A stretch of DNA of 64,000 nt from Dehalococcoidia bacterium (GTDB lineage: Bacteria; Chloroflexota; Dehalococcoidia; GIF9; AB-539-J10). A program made the position numbers and the translations under genes. Positions 46,838 through 57,528 of this stretch are shown in pieces (within the stretch, counting starts at the first letter, position 1; the number at the start of each line of letters is the position of its first letter). Where the stretch lies: assembly GCA_016930935.1 (NCBI GenBank), contig JAFGFT010000026.1:1-64000 (forward strand), read 5' to 3'. Below the pieces are notes generated by a model. It did no database searches, was not told where the DNA came from, and saw only the letters and a program-made list of their open reading frames with translations.

Positions 46838-47296
46838 CTATGACTCTTCAGATTCTGGTTCGATGACGACAGTGACCATGGCCTCAGACTGGCCATTGAG
46901 CTTGATCTTGACCTCGTGAGTGCCAGCCTCACGCAACGGACGATCGAGCGCAACATGTCTCTTGTCGATAGTCGTCTCAACAAGCTTGCTCAATTCTTCC
47001 GCGATGATTGCACCCGTGATCGAGCCGAACAGTTTGTCCTCAGCACCAACCTTGGCCTTCAGAACAATCCGCTGTCCCTCAATACGTTTTGCGAGCAACT
47101 CAGCCTTGTGCAGTTCCTGCTGCTTCCGCTCAAGTTCCTGCCGAATATGGGATTCTGACTGCTTTATGGCACCGGGAGTCGCTTCAACAACGAGACCGTT
47201 GGGAAGCAGGTAGTTCTTCGCATAGCCGCGAGAAACCTCTTTCGTCTCGCCGACCTCGCCGGAACCGAACACGTCTTTCAAGAAGATGACCTTCAT
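46838..47296 (-). CDS. rplI: 50S ribosomal protein L9
   Basis: [40 protein letters not shown]. Confidence 0.97.
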   Translation of the reverse strand: MKVIFLKDVFGSGEVGETKEVSRGYAKNYLLPNGLVVEATPGAIKQSESHIRQELERKQQELHKAELLAKRIEGQRIVLKAKVGAEDKLFGSITGAIIAEELSKLVETTIDKRHVALDRPLREAGTHEVKIKLNGQSEAMVTVVIEPESEES

Positions 47297-48222
47297 AGTG
47301 AGCTAATGTACCTCCTTGCCGAAAGTGCGGCCGTCGCCCCGTCGCCCGCAGCAGTAATAACCTGCCGCGCCGAGCCATGGCGAACATCGCCCGCAGCGAA
47401 CACGCCCGCGATGTCTGTTTCCATTTGTTCGTTGGTAATGATGCACCCCGACTCGTCAAGGGGTAGCACGTCATGCAGGAACCCGGTTGAGGGCACCGAA
47501 CCAACCGCCACAAAGACACCATCCACCGAAAGCTCAGAGATTATACCACTCTTTGTGTTCTTCAGGCGGAGAGAACTCACCATGGGGTCCCCGACCACTT
47601 CCTCAACCACGGAATCCCAGACGAACTCTATCTTCGGATTGCTCCTGGCCTTCTCCTGCACAGCGACGCTGGCCCGCAATTCGTTTCTGCGATGAATCAC
47701 TGACACTTTGCTGGCGAACGTAGTCAATTCAATAGCATCCGTTATAGCGGTGTCTCCACCACCAATCACCGCGACCTTCTTCTCACGGTAGAATGGACCG
47801 TCGCAGGTGGCGCAGTACGAGACTCCCCTGCCGGTCAACTCGACTTCACCGGGCACTTCCAGCAAGCGGTACCGGGCACCGGTTGCCACAATCACCGCAG
47901 TTGCGGTGATATCGCCCTCAGACGTTTTCAGAAGATGGCTTCCACCGGCGCCACCGCCAGGAACAAGTCCGGACAATTCGGCGGTAATCGTCTCAGCACC
48001 AGATTTCTCCGCCTGCCGATGCATAAGCTGCCCCAACTCCATCCCCGACACACCATCAGCAAATCCAGGGTAGTTCTCCACAAGCGCCGCGTTGGATATC
48101 TGTCCTCCGGGGAAACCCACCTCAATGACGGCGGTCTTCAGACCTGAACGAGCCGCGTACATCCCGGCAGACAACCCGGCGGGGCCAGCACCTGCAACCA
48201 CAACATCATACTGTGTAGACAT
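47293..48222 (-). CDS. trxB: Thioredoxin-disulfide reductase
   Basis: [56 protein letters not shown]. Confidence 0.96.
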   Translation of the reverse strand: MSTQYDVVVAGAGPAGLSAGMYAARSGLKTAVIEVGFPGGQISNAALVENYPGFADGVSGMELGQLMHRQAEKSGAETITAELSGLVPGGGAGGSHLLKTSEGDITATAVIVATGARYRLLEVPGEVELTGRGVSYCATCDGPFYREKKVAVIGGGDTAITDAIELTTFASKVSVIHRRNELRASVAVQEKARSNPKIEFVWDSVVEEVVGDPMVSSLRLKNTKSGIISELSVDGVFVAVGSVPSTGFLHDVLPLDESGCIITNEQMETDIAGVFAAGDVRHGSARQVITAAGDGATAALSARRYISSL

Positions 48223-48335
48223 GATTCACAATAGTAGCAGATTGACCCTGCCTTTTCATCGAAACGCCTGTTCGCAATCCGTACGCATTTACGTTTGCCC
48301 GCACCCCCGAAAATGATGTAGATTTGCATGGAAAC

Positions 48336-48803
48336 ATGCTCACTGCTGAGTCCCTCTCCGGAGACCCGATACAGGCACGCTACAGTGTCGGCTCGTTGCT
48401 GCAGCAGCCTGTGGGCACCCAGGTCACGCATGACATCGCCGACATACTGACCAGAGAGCAATCGTCTCTCGTGTCCGGCCACATCACTTTCACACACACG
48501 AACAGAGGCATCGCACTGAGCGGTGAGGGAGAGGCGGACGTCCGCATGATGTGCATGCGATGTCTGGACGAATTCGCCGCGCAGGTCGCGTTCACAATCG
48601 AGGAACAGGTTCACCCCGACCCCCGTTACGCGCATCGAAGAGGAGCAGAAGGCTTCGAGGAAGACGATGAGCCGGGCATCCGCGAAGACAACACGCTTGA
48701 CTTGGGAGAGATAATACGCCAACATATCGTTTTGCATTTGCCAATAAAACCGTTGTGCCGACGTGATTGTCCCGGCATCAAGGAGTTGAACCCAGATGGC
48801 TGA
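48336..48803 (+). CDS. DUF177 (YceD-like) protein
   Basis: [21 protein letters not shown]...[27 protein letters not shown]; upstream of L32. Confidence 0.9.
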   Translation: MLTAESLSGDPIQARYSVGSLLQQPVGTQVTHDIADILTREQSSLVSGHITFTHTNRGIALSGEGEADVRMMCMRCLDEFAAQVAFTIEEQVHPDPRYAHRRGAEGFEEDDEPGIREDNTLDLGEIIRQHIVLHLPIKPLCRRDCPGIKELNPDG

Positions 48804-48987
48804 ACCGAAGAAGAAGACGTCTCAATCGCGGAAGGGAATGCGCCGAAGCCATCATGCGCTGACCGCTCCCGCGATGGACATATGTCCGAACTGCAAGAGT
48901 CCCAAACTCTCTCACCGCGTGTGCACGACATGTGGCATGTACCATGGCCGTGAGGTCATCCTGGTTACAACGCCAACCAAGAAATAG
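48796..48987 (+). CDS. rpmF: 50S ribosomal protein L32
   Basis: [22 protein letters not shown]...[25 protein letters not shown]. Confidence 0.97.
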   Translation: MAEPKKKTSQSRKGMRRSHHALTAPAMDICPNCKSPKLSHRVCTTCGMYHGREVILVTTPTKK

Positions 48988-48992
48988 TTGCA

Positions 48993-49940
48993 ATGTCCGC
49001 GTGGGCCTCTTACGTTTTTCCAGGACAGGCATCCCAGAATGTCGGGATGGGCTCCAATGTGTACGACAAGTACTCATCAGCCCGTGACGTATTCGATGAG
49101 GCTGATGCTACCCTTGGATTCCCCATTTCAAAGCTCTGTTTCGAGGGTCCCCCTGAAGAGCTGACCAAGACCGTCAACGTACAACCTGCCCTGGTCGCCA
49201 CAAGTATCGCCTGTCTCAAAGCAGCGCAGCAGGAACTCGGAAGCAAACTCCCCACACCCGCACTTCTGGCAGGACACAGCCTCGGTGAGTACACGGCCCT
49301 CACGGCAGCGGGCGCGCTCACCTTTGCCGACGCCCTGAAGCTGGTGCGCGAGCGCGGGCGCCTCATGTACGAGGCCGGATTGAAGAGTCCGGGCAGTATG
49401 GTGGCCGTCATCGCATTCGACAAGGCACCGTTGCAGGAAGTGTGCGAAGAAGCAGGGGTGGAAATATCCAACATCAACGCGCCCGGACAACTGGTCATCA
49501 GCGGCTCACTCGAGAAGCTTGAGATAGCAACGCAACTGGCGAAGCAGAAGGGAGCGAGACGGCTCATACCCCTGAACGTCAGCGGCGCATTCCACTCCAC
49601 CCTGATGGAGCCCGTGCTCGGTGAATTCAGCGCATTCATGGAATCCGTCGAATTCACCACGCCACGAATACCCGTTGTCTCGAACGTGACGGCAGTGCCG
49701 CTCACCGACGCAGCATCAATCAGAGAGGAACTCCTGTCCCAACTCAGGCGCTGCATCCAGTGGCAGTCATCCGTCGAGTTCATGACACGCAGTGGTATCA
49801 CCACGTTCTACGAAATAGGGCCGGGGACGGTCCTGAGCGGTCTCATCAGACGAATCAGCCCAGAAGCACATACTATCAACATCTCCGGAGCAGAGGATAT
49901 CGCTGCGCTTGCCGAACCGGCGCCGCCCGCACAAGCATGA
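48993..49940 (+). CDS. fabD: Malonyl-CoA-ACP transacylase
   Basis: YVFPGQASQNVGMG; LLAGHSLGEYTALTAAGAL; GAFHSTLMEP. Confidence 0.96.
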   Translation: MSAWASYVFPGQASQNVGMGSNVYDKYSSARDVFDEADATLGFPISKLCFEGPPEELTKTVNVQPALVATSIACLKAAQQELGSKLPTPALLAGHSLGEYTALTAAGALTFADALKLVRERGRLMYEAGLKSPGSMVAVIAFDKAPLQEVCEEAGVEISNINAPGQLVISGSLEKLEIATQLAKQKGARRLIPLNVSGAFHSTLMEPVLGEFSAFMESVEFTTPRIPVVSNVTAVPLTDAASIREELLSQLRRCIQWQSSVEFMTRSGITTFYEIGPGTVLSGLIRRISPEAHTINISGAEDIAALAEPAPPAQA

Positions 49941-50359
49941 CCTCACGTCACAGAGCACGAAGCATCGCCCTCCAGATTCTCTACGAGATTGACAGCACGA
50001 CACACAGGGCAGAAGAGGTTCTCGCCCGCCTCGTCTACGACGATTCCGTAGAGGAAGCAACGTATGACTTTGTCGCTACTCTCGTGCAGGGAACACTGAA
50101 GAACCTTCATCAGTCGGATGCACTCATCGCGCGGCACGCAACCGCGTTTCCCGTGCAGCAGATGGCGGTGATTGACCGCAGCATATTGCGCATCGCCCTC
50201 TTTGAGCTCCTCAACCCATCCGAGACTCCGGTCAGGGTATGCATCAACGAGGCAGTTGAGCTTGCCAAGGAGTTCGGTGGTGACGGTTCGCCGGCACTGG
50301 TGAACGGGGTTCTGGGCGCCATAGTAAGAAGCTGGCCCGAAGACGGTTCCAGCCAGTGA
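49937..50359 (+). CDS. nusB: Transcription antitermination factor NusB
   Basis: SRHRARSIALQILYEID; MAVIDRSILRIALFELL; VCINEAVELAKEFGGDGSPALVNGVLGAIV. Confidence 0.93.
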   Translation: MTSRHRARSIALQILYEIDSTTHRAEEVLARLVYDDSVEEATYDFVATLVQGTLKNLHQSDALIARHATAFPVQQMAVIDRSILRIALFELLNPSETPVRVCINEAVELAKEFGGDGSPALVNGVLGAIVRSWPEDGSSQ

Positions 50360-50399
50360 CAGCTTTCTTATTTACCGAAACGAACAGACAGGACACATC

Positions 50400-50741
50400 G
50401 TGCACGAATATGGCATAACTGAGAGTCTGCTCAACATCGTCGAGCAGAAGGCAGCCGAGGCCGGAGTGGAACGCGTGGCGGTCATCCGTATCGTTGTGGG
50501 AGTACTCACCGGATTCGCCCCTGACAGCATCGAGTTCTACTTCGGACCCATGAGTCAGAACACGGTCGCAGAGGGAGCCACCCTCGAATTCGAGGAACTT
50601 CCGGTACAACTTCGTTGCAGAGTATGCAAGAGTCTCTTCACCCCCCGCGAAAGAGACTGGACGTGTCATGAGTGTGGTTCTTCAGAGGTGGATATCGAGG
50701 GGGGGCGCGAGTTATACATCAAGGAGATGGAGGTCTCATGA
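50400..50741 (+). CDS. hypA: Hydrogenase maturation nickel metallochaperone HypA
   Basis: MHEYGITESLLNIVEQKA; CRVCKSLFTPRERDWTCHECGSSEV. Confidence 0.95.
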   Translation: MHEYGITESLLNIVEQKAAEAGVERVAVIRIVVGVLTGFAPDSIEFYFGPMSQNTVAEGATLEFEELPVQLRCRVCKSLFTPRERDWTCHECGSSEVDIEGGRELYIKEMEVS

Positions 50742-51400
50742 GAAAGATAGAAGTTGTCCAGAATATTCTGGACGCAAACAACGCAACCGCCGAGAGCAAC
50801 AGGGTAACTCTTGACAGTCATAAGTGTGCCGCCATCAACGTCATGGCCGCACCGGGAGCAGGCAAGACCAGCTTCATTCTGCGCACCCTCGACCTTCTCC
50901 GACCGGGTATCCGTGTCGGAGTCATCGAGGGCGATGTCGCCTCAACCGTCGACGCGGAGAAGGTTCAGAACGCCGCCGATGCCATCGTACAAATAAACAC
51001 CAGGTACATGCCTGAAAGCTGCGCCCTGGTTGCAGACATGGTTGATGAAGCCCTCAAGAAACTCCCTCTCGCCGAACTCGACCTCATCATCATCGAGAAT
51101 GTGGGCAACCTGATCTGTCCCTCCGAGTTCAACCTGGGGGAAGACCGGAAGATAGTCATTGCAAGCACTCCAGAGGGAGACGACAAGCCGCTCAAGTACC
51201 CCATGATATTCTCGGACGCTGATGCAATCATCATCAACAAGATTGACCTCGTTCCGTACGTCGATTTCGACATCGCGAAGTTCAAGAGTTCAGTACGCGA
51301 CTTGAATGCCACAGTCCCGTTCTTCGAGGTATCGAGCAAGACAGGAACAGGAATGGCGGAATGGATTCAATGGCTTCGTCAGCAACTGCCAGGGAAGTAG
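50738..51400 (+). CDS. hypB: Hydrogenase nickel incorporation GTPase HypB
   Basis: INVMAAPGAGKTSFILRTL; VIEGDVAS; IIENVGNLICPSEFNLGE; INKIDLVPYV. Confidence 0.96.
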   Translation: MRKIEVVQNILDANNATAESNRVTLDSHKCAAINVMAAPGAGKTSFILRTLDLLRPGIRVGVIEGDVASTVDAEKVQNAADAIVQINTRYMPESCALVADMVDEALKKLPLAELDLIIIENVGNLICPSEFNLGEDRKIVIASTPEGDDKPLKYPMIFSDADAIIINKIDLVPYVDFDIAKFKSSVRDLNATVPFFEVSSKTGTGMAEWIQWLRQQLPGK

Positions 51401-51401
51401 T

Positions 51402-53699
51402 ATGACTCCCGGCTCCGGCATTACCCGCCTGGAAATCCAGGTACGGGGCATCGTCCAGGGCGTCGGGTTCCGTCCGTTCGTCTACAGGCTCGCCACTGAG
51501 GAGAGACTCGCCGGGTGGGTGAGAAACACGTCCACGGGCGTGCAGCTAGAGGTTGAAGGTCCAGAGTCCTCGACATCTGCCTTTCTCCGCAGGCTGAGAG
51601 AGGAAGCGCCCGCCCTCGCCCGCATCGAAGAAATCGTGACCGAGAGGCGCGATTCACAGGGCGCCACGCTGTTCCAGATTCGAGACAGTTCATTCGAGGA
51701 CGGAAAAGGCCAACTCGTCTCCCCTGACGTTGCCACCTGTGCTGACTGCCTGGCAGAACTGATGGACCCCACCAACCGGCGCTACCGCTATCCCTTCACC
51801 AACTGCACCAACTGCGGTCCCAGGTTCACTATCATCACCGACATGCCCTACGACCGCCCCAGCACGACAATGCGGTCTTTCAGGATGTGTCCCGAGTGTC
51901 AGAGCGAGTATGACGACCCTTCGGACAGGCGCTTCCACGCGCAGCCCAACGCGTGTCCCGTCTGCGGTCCGCATCTTACACTTCTCGATGCGCATGGAAA
52001 GGTTGTGCCCTGCACTGACGCCATTGCGAAGACTTCGTCACTGCTGACAGAAGGAGCCATCGTCGCCATCAAGGGACTGGGAGGCTTCCTGCTGGCGTGT
52101 GACGCAACCTCACGACACGCAGTGAGCCTGTTGCGGCAGCGCAAACAGAGACCCTCCAAGCCATTCGCTGTGATGGTAACTGACCTCCACGTCGCTCGGC
52201 ACCACTGCGAAATAGGCGATGCAGAAGCCGCACTTCTCGAATCGCCTGCCGCTCCAATCGTTCTCGGGCGATGGAAGAGGGAGTCTTCAGTATGTCCCGA
52301 CACCGCACCGGGATTGGTGTTCCTTGGCCTGATGCTGCCCTACACCCCGCTGCATCATGTATTGATGCGCGACTGCCAACGACCTCTCGTCATGACAAGC
52401 GGCAACCTCAGCGAGGAGCCAATCATCGCCGACGACGATGAGGCACTGGAACGGCTTTCGGATATCGCAGACTACTTCCTGCTGCACAACAGGCCAATCT
52501 GCTCCCGGTATGACGACAGTGTGGCCATGGTGGTCGATGAGACACCCCAGATGCTCCGCCGTGCGAGAGGTTTTGCCCCCCGTCCCGTGGACACCCCATT
52601 CAGGTCGCCACCACTCCTTGCCACAGGTTCTCAGACCAAGAACACCTTCACCCTCGCCACAGGTCACCACGCATTCGTCTCCCAACACATAGGAGACCTG
52701 GATAGCGTTGAGACGCTGGACCACTACGAGGCAACCGTCAGTCTCTACACCAGGATGTTCCGCATAGAACCGAAACTCATCGCGCATGACCTGCACCCTG
52801 ACTATCTTTCCACACACTACGCGCAGCAGATGGCATCACAGGGACTCCGGCCCATCGCCGTTCAGCATCACCACGCACACATCGCAGCCTGCATGGCGGA
52901 GAATGCGTACGAGGGACCCGTCATAGGAGTCGCCTACGACGGTGCAGGGCTCGGCAGCGACGGACACATCTGGGGCGGAGAATTCCTCATCTGCGATTTC
53001 CGCACGACCCGAAGGGCAGGCCATATCGAGTATCTCCCGCTCGCAGGGGGAGACGCCGCCACCCTCCGGCCATATCGCACCGCCGCAGGATACGTCGCTT
53101 CACTATTCGGCAAGAGCACCGTGGATGATAATCACTCCTTGCGCAGCCACATCGCGCCGGAGGAGTTATCTGCCATCGTCAGCCAGGTTGAACATCACCT
53201 CAACGCACCTCTCACCTCGAGCATGGGCAGGCTCTTCGACGCCGTGGCTGCGATAGCCGGCATACGCTACGAGACCAGCTACGAGGGACAAGCGGCCATA
53301 GAACTGGAGGCAGCTGCCCACCGAAACAGCGGCATACACGGCAGTGGCTACACCCTGCCCGTCGACAATACTCCCGAGGGCCACATCGTGCGTGTTGGAG
53401 GCCTCCTTACTGCAGTACTCCGCGACGCCACCAACAAACGACCGGACACGGAGATAGCCGCGGCTTTCCACGAAGCAGTTGCGCAGATGACAACCACGGT
53501 CTGCGAGGAACTCGCACGCAATTCCGGGATTCATACAGTCGCACTCAGCGGCGGTGTCTTTCAGAACAGGCTTCTGCTGAGCAGAGTATGGGAACTCCTG
53601 CGCACAGCAGGTCTCACGGTGCTTGTCCACAATGAACTGCCATCCAACGACGCATGCGTATCCCTCGGGCAAGCAGCGGTCGCAGCTCACGCAGAATAG
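51402..53699 (+). CDS. hypF: Carbamoyltransferase HypF
   Basis: Acylphosphatase GIVQGVGFRPFVYRLA; Zn CxxC repeats CADCLAEL...CTNCGPRFT; LALSGGVFQNRLL-like VALSGGVFQNRLLLSRV. Confidence 0.97.
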   Translation: MTPGSGITRLEIQVRGIVQGVGFRPFVYRLATEERLAGWVRNTSTGVQLEVEGPESSTSAFLRRLREEAPALARIEEIVTERRDSQGATLFQIRDSSFEDGKGQLVSPDVATCADCLAELMDPTNRRYRYPFTNCTNCGPRFTIITDMPYDRPSTTMRSFRMCPECQSEYDDPSDRRFHAQPNACPVCGPHLTLLDAHGKVVPCTDAIAKTSSLLTEGAIVAIKGLGGFLLACDATSRHAVSLLRQRKQRPSKPFAVMVTDLHVARHHCEIGDAEAALLESPAAPIVLGRWKRESSVCPDTAPGLVFLGLMLPYTPLHHVLMRDCQRPLVMTSGNLSEEPIIADDDEALERLSDIADYFLLHNRPICSRYDDSVAMVVDETPQMLRRARGFAPRPVDTPFRSPPLLATGSQTKNTFTLATGHHAFVSQHIGDLDSVETLDHYEATVSLYTRMFRIEPKLIAHDLHPDYLSTHYAQQMASQGLRPIAVQHHHAHIAACMAENAYEGPVIGVAYDGAGLGSDGHIWGGEFLICDFRTTRRAGHIEYLPLAGGDAATLRPYRTAAGYVASLFGKSTVDDNHSLRSHIAPEELSAIVSQVEHHLNAPLTSSMGRLFDAVAAIAGIRYETSYEGQAAIELEAAAHRNSGIHGSGYTLPVDNTPEGHIVRVGGLLTAVLRDATNKRPDTEIAAAFHEAVAQMTTTVCEELARNSGIHTVALSGGVFQNRLLLSRVWELLRTAGLTVLVHNELPSNDACVSLGQAAVAAHAE

Positions 53700-53768
53700 G
53701 AATCCGGCACCAACCAGCTACCCCGCGTTTGTGTTCTGCAGTCATCGCACGCTACAATGCCTCTTACT

Positions 53769-53996
53769 ATGTGTCTTGCCATACCTGCGCGCATCATCTC
53801 GATAGACGGTCAGAATGCCGAGGCCGAAATCGAAGGCGTCAAGAGACGTATCGGCATCATGCTCACACCACAGGTGAAAGTGGGTGACTACGTCCTTCTC
53901 CACACCGGCTACTCCATAGGCATCGTGAACGCCACCGAGGCTGAAGAAACACTCCAGGTGTTCAGGGAACTGGCAGAAGTCAGTGAGATTCGTTGA
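53769..53996 (+). CDS. hypC: HypC/HybG/HupF-family chaperone
   Basis: MCLAIPARIISIDGQNAEAEIEGVKRRIGIMLTPQVKVGDYVLLHTGYSIGIV. Confidence 0.95.
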   Translation: MCLAIPARIISIDGQNAEAEIEGVKRRIGIMLTPQVKVGDYVLLHTGYSIGIVNATEAEETLQVFRELAEVSEIR

Positions 53997-55071
53997 CGAG
54001 TACCACGACCCCGCGATTGCCAGCCATCTGGCCCGGTCGATAGGTCGGCTCTCCACAAAGCCCGTCCAATTCATGGAGTTCTGTGGTGGACACACGCACG
54101 CCATACTACGATATGGCATTCGCGACCTTCTCCCTCCGACGGTAACCATGCGATCCGGCCCCGGCTGCCCCGTCTGCGTCACATCCGCCCGTGACATAGA
54201 TAGAGCGATAGCCATGTCACAGATACCGGGTGTGATACTCGCAACCTACGGGGACCTTGTGAGAGTTCCCGGCAGCATCACCTCCCTTGAACGTGCCAAG
54301 GCAACGGGCGCAGACGTGAGAGTCGTCTACTCCTCTATGGACGCGGTCGACCTCGCCGAGCGCAATCCTGACAGACAGGTGATTCTCGTTGGCATCGGAT
54401 TCGAGACCACCGCACCCACCGTAGCCGCATCCATACTGCAGGCATCCGGCAGGGGGCTCACCAACTATCGCGTGCTCTCACTTCTGAAACTGACTCCACC
54501 GGTGATGCAGGCACTGCTCAGAAGCGGAGAGACCCATATCGACGGCATCGTGTGCCCGGGGCACGTCAGCGTGGTCATTGGAACTCTGCCATATGAAGAA
54601 CTCCCTGTGAAGTACAATATCGGCTGCGTTGTGACCGGCTTTGAGCCGCTGGACATACTCAGAAGCGTGCAACTCCTGGTCGAGCAGGCGGAATCCAACA
54701 CCCCGCACGTCGTGAACGCGTACTCCCGCGTCGTGGAAACCAACGGAAACCAGGTAGCACTGGCCATGATGGGCGAGGTATTTGAACCATGCACCGCGAA
54801 CTGGCGCGGCATAGGCTCCATTCCGTCCAGCGGTCTGGCACTCAGACCTTCGTTCAGACAATACGATGCAGGGACAGCCTTCCCCATCGAGGTGGAGGAA
54901 GCACCCGAGCCTCCAGGCTGCCGGTGTGGCGACATACTGCGCGGTGCGGCGGTGCCGGCAGAGTGCCCGCTGTTCTCTCGAACGTGCACTCCGGAGCATC
55001 CAATCGGGCCATGCATGGTGTCGAACGAAGGCGCATGCGCCGCTCACTATCGCTACGCTGATACCGCATGA
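53983..55071 (+). CDS. hypD: Hydrogenase formation protein HypD
   Basis: FMEFCGGHTHAILRYGIRDLLP; SGPGCPVCVTS; CPGHVSVVIG; CRCGDILRGAAVPAECPLFSRTCTPEHPIGPCMVSNEGACAAHY. Confidence 0.97.
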   Translation: MRFVDEYHDPAIASHLARSIGRLSTKPVQFMEFCGGHTHAILRYGIRDLLPPTVTMRSGPGCPVCVTSARDIDRAIAMSQIPGVILATYGDLVRVPGSITSLERAKATGADVRVVYSSMDAVDLAERNPDRQVILVGIGFETTAPTVAASILQASGRGLTNYRVLSLLKLTPPVMQALLRSGETHIDGIVCPGHVSVVIGTLPYEELPVKYNIGCVVTGFEPLDILRSVQLLVEQAESNTPHVVNAYSRVVETNGNQVALAMMGEVFEPCTANWRGIGSIPSSGLALRPSFRQYDAGTAFPIEVEEAPEPPGCRCGDILRGAAVPAECPLFSRTCTPEHPIGPCMVSNEGACAAHYRYADTA

Positions 55072-55113
55072 CATGCCCACAGCATTCCACTACAGAAAAG
55101 GAGGCGCTTCACT

Positions 55114-55665
55114 ATGGCTCAGATGCAGGATTACAGGGGTGACTTCAACCCGGAACTGAAACTCACGGATTTCTCTCCGGAATTCTCGGCTGAGTTGCTG
55201 CGCCTCTATGGCAAGCTCTACATCGGCATCGATGGGTTCTGGTACCTGGGCGTCAAGGAACATATCAACAACGCGATGGCACTGAAGGTCGACCTCTGGG
55301 CCTGGGACAAGGCCACACGATACGAATTGAAGCGACTGACTGCACTGGCAGGCATCGAAGGCAATGGCATCGATGCGCTCTTCAAACTGCTGCAGATAGT
55401 CCCGTGGATGCAGGTCACCGACCACAAGTTGGAGATGGAAAGCGACAAGCGCGGAACACTCACCGTGACACGGTGCAGCATTCTCGAGGCACTCGAACGA
55501 GAGGGAACGGGAAGAGAAAAGGAAATCTGCCATATCGTTGACGCAGCCATCTTCAAGAAATATGCTGAGTTCTTCAATCCCAACATCAAGATCACTCCGC
55601 TCTTCCTGGCGCCAAGAGAGGACAAGAGCGGACTCTGCTGCAAATGGGAGTTCACACTCGATTGA
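55114..55665 (+). CDS. DUF6125-like protein inserted between hypD and hypE
   Basis: ELLRLYGKLYIGIDGFWYLGVKEHINNAMALKVDLWAWDKATRYELKRL; TRCSILEALEREGTGREKEICHIVDAAIFKKYAEFFNPNIKI. Confidence 0.7.
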   Translation: MAQMQDYRGDFNPELKLTDFSPEFSAELLRLYGKLYIGIDGFWYLGVKEHINNAMALKVDLWAWDKATRYELKRLTALAGIEGNGIDALFKLLQIVPWMQVTDHKLEMESDKRGTLTVTRCSILEALEREGTGREKEICHIVDAAIFKKYAEFFNPNIKITPLFLAPREDKSGLCCKWEFTLD

Positions 55666-56681
55666 ACGAAGACACACAAGACGTCGTACTGCTTGCCCAC
55701 GGAAGCGGTGGCACGATGAGCCGCGACCTCGTGGAGCGAAGGTTGCTTCCGCGTATCTCAAACCCCATATTGTCGCGCCTCGATGACTCAGCCGTACTGA
55801 ATGCAACAGGACGGCTTGCCTTCACCACGGACAGCTACATCGTTGACCCCATCTTCTTTCCCGGTGGCGACATCGGCAGGCTTGCCATCTGCGGAACGGT
55901 GAACGACCTCTCAATGGTTGGCGCCACTCCCATCGGACTGAGTCTGGCACTCATCATAGAAGAGGGACTGCCATTCCAAGTGCTGGACCGCATCATGGGG
56001 TCCGTGCAGAGCACATGCGCGGAGGCTGGCGTTGATGTCATCACGGGAGACACCAAAGTGGTCAATCGCGGCAAGGCTGACAAGCTGTTCATCAACACCG
56101 CAGGCGTAGGGACCATCTCTGGCTACATCAATATCTCCGGAAGCAACGCACGTCCCGGCGACAAGATATTACTGAACGGCGGCATCGCGGAGCATGGAAT
56201 CGCCGTCATGACATCACGCGAAGGCCTCACGTTCTCCTCCACGATTCAGAGCGACTGTGCTCCACTGAACGGTATCGTCAAAGACCTTCTTGAGGCTGCC
56301 GGGTCATCAGTCCGTTCTCTCAGAGACCCCACCAGGGGAGGACTCGCGACCACACTCAACGAGATTGCCGCTCAGTCCGGGGTCAGCATCATGATCGAGG
56401 AGCGGGCGATACCGATAGACGACGGCGTGCGCGCTGCATGCGAGATGCTTGGGCTCGACCCTCTCTACGTCGCCAACGAGGGCAAGTTCATTGCAGTCGT
56501 CGCGCCGGAAGCCGCTGACGCCGCGCTGGCCGCGCTGAGACATCACCCCCTCGGCGCACGCGCCTGCATCATCGGCGAAGTCGTTGAAGGCACAAAGCGA
56601 AGAGTCACAATGCACACACGATTGGGACCAACCCGCCTGCTTTCGATGCTCACGGGCGAACTGCTGCCACGTATCTGCTAG
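55662..56681 (+). CDS. hypE: Hydrogenase expression/formation protein HypE
   Basis: VVLLAHGSGGTMSRDLVERRLLP; FTTDSYIVDPIFFPGGDIGRLAICGTVNDLSMVGA; C-terminal LLPRIC; TTG 55662 or upstream ATG 55644 possible. Confidence 0.95.
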   Translation: MNEDTQDVVLLAHGSGGTMSRDLVERRLLPRISNPILSRLDDSAVLNATGRLAFTTDSYIVDPIFFPGGDIGRLAICGTVNDLSMVGATPIGLSLALIIEEGLPFQVLDRIMGSVQSTCAEAGVDVITGDTKVVNRGKADKLFINTAGVGTISGYINISGSNARPGDKILLNGGIAEHGIAVMTSREGLTFSSTIQSDCAPLNGIVKDLLEAAGSSVRSLRDPTRGGLATTLNEIAAQSGVSIMIEERAIPIDDGVRAACEMLGLDPLYVANEGKFIAVVAPEAADAALAALRHHPLGARACIIGEVVEGTKRRVTMHTRLGPTRLLSMLTGELLPRIC

Positions 56682-56788
56682 ACCGTTCTCTGTCCATACC
56701 ATCCATGACGGCGCTGTCGCTCATACCACACAGATTGCGCGCTCGGATCACCTGCGGGAGAAGATTGCAGATCGAGGTGGACCGGCAG

Positions 56789-57511
56789 CTACGAGACCAG
56801 TCGACTGCCGTTCGAATAGGAGAGAAGCTCGGCCGGACTACCATGAGCCACGATCTTCCCCTTCTCCATGAAGTAGCTGTAGTCTGCGATATGGCTTACG
56901 GCCTTCACGTTCTGTTCAACCAGCAACGTAGTGATACCGTGCGCACGCAGTTCAAAGATGGCACTCATGACCTTGCGGACCAATATGGGCGCGAGCCTCA
57001 GAGAAGGGCAGTCGAGCAACAGCAACCGGGGGCCGGACATGAACGCCCGGCCAATCGCAAGCATCTGCTTCTCACCACCAGATAGCGTGCCGGCTGTCTG
57101 CTCCAGACGTTCCTCAAGCACAGGAAAGAGTTGAAACACCGTTGCCCTGGCAGATGAGATATCGGCGGCAGTCCTACCATGTCGGCGATATGCCCCGAGC
57201 GCGAGGTTGTCCGCAACGCTCATCGAAGGAAAGATGAGACGCTTCTCATCCACGTAGGAGATTCCCCACTCGACGAGCTTCTCCATGGACGTCCCGTTGA
57301 CCACGTTTCCCTCGAAACGAATCTCGCCACCAGTCACGGGCAGCAGACCACATATAGCCTTCAATGCAGCACTCTTTCCCGCACCGTGGGGGCCGATAAG
57401 AGCCGCAATCTCTCCACGTCCAACATCGAAAGACATGCCGTCCAGAGCGCTGACCAGGCCATACTTTGCACGGACGTCAGTCAACTCGAGAATCATCTTG
57501 TCAGATTTCAT
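56789..57511 (-). CDS. livF: Branched-chain amino acid ABC transporter ATP-binding protein (LivF-type)
   Basis: LIGPHGAGKSAALKAICGLLP; AGTLSGGEKQMLAIGRAFMSGPRLLLLD. Confidence 0.92.
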   Translation of the reverse strand: MKSDKMILELTDVRAKYGLVSALDGMSFDVGRGEIAALIGPHGAGKSAALKAICGLLPVTGGEIRFEGNVVNGTSMEKLVEWGISYVDEKRLIFPSMSVADNLALGAYRRHGRTAADISSARATVFQLFPVLEERLEQTAGTLSGGEKQMLAIGRAFMSGPRLLLLDCPSLRLAPILVRKVMSAIFELRAHGITTLLVEQNVKAVSHIADYSYFMEKGKIVAHGSPAELLSYSNGSRLVS

Positions 57512-57528
57512 CGCTCACCATTCACACG

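Noticed and set aside
49010-49804. 264-aa minus-strand ORF
   Set aside because: Fully antisense to fabD, which has clear active-site motifs.
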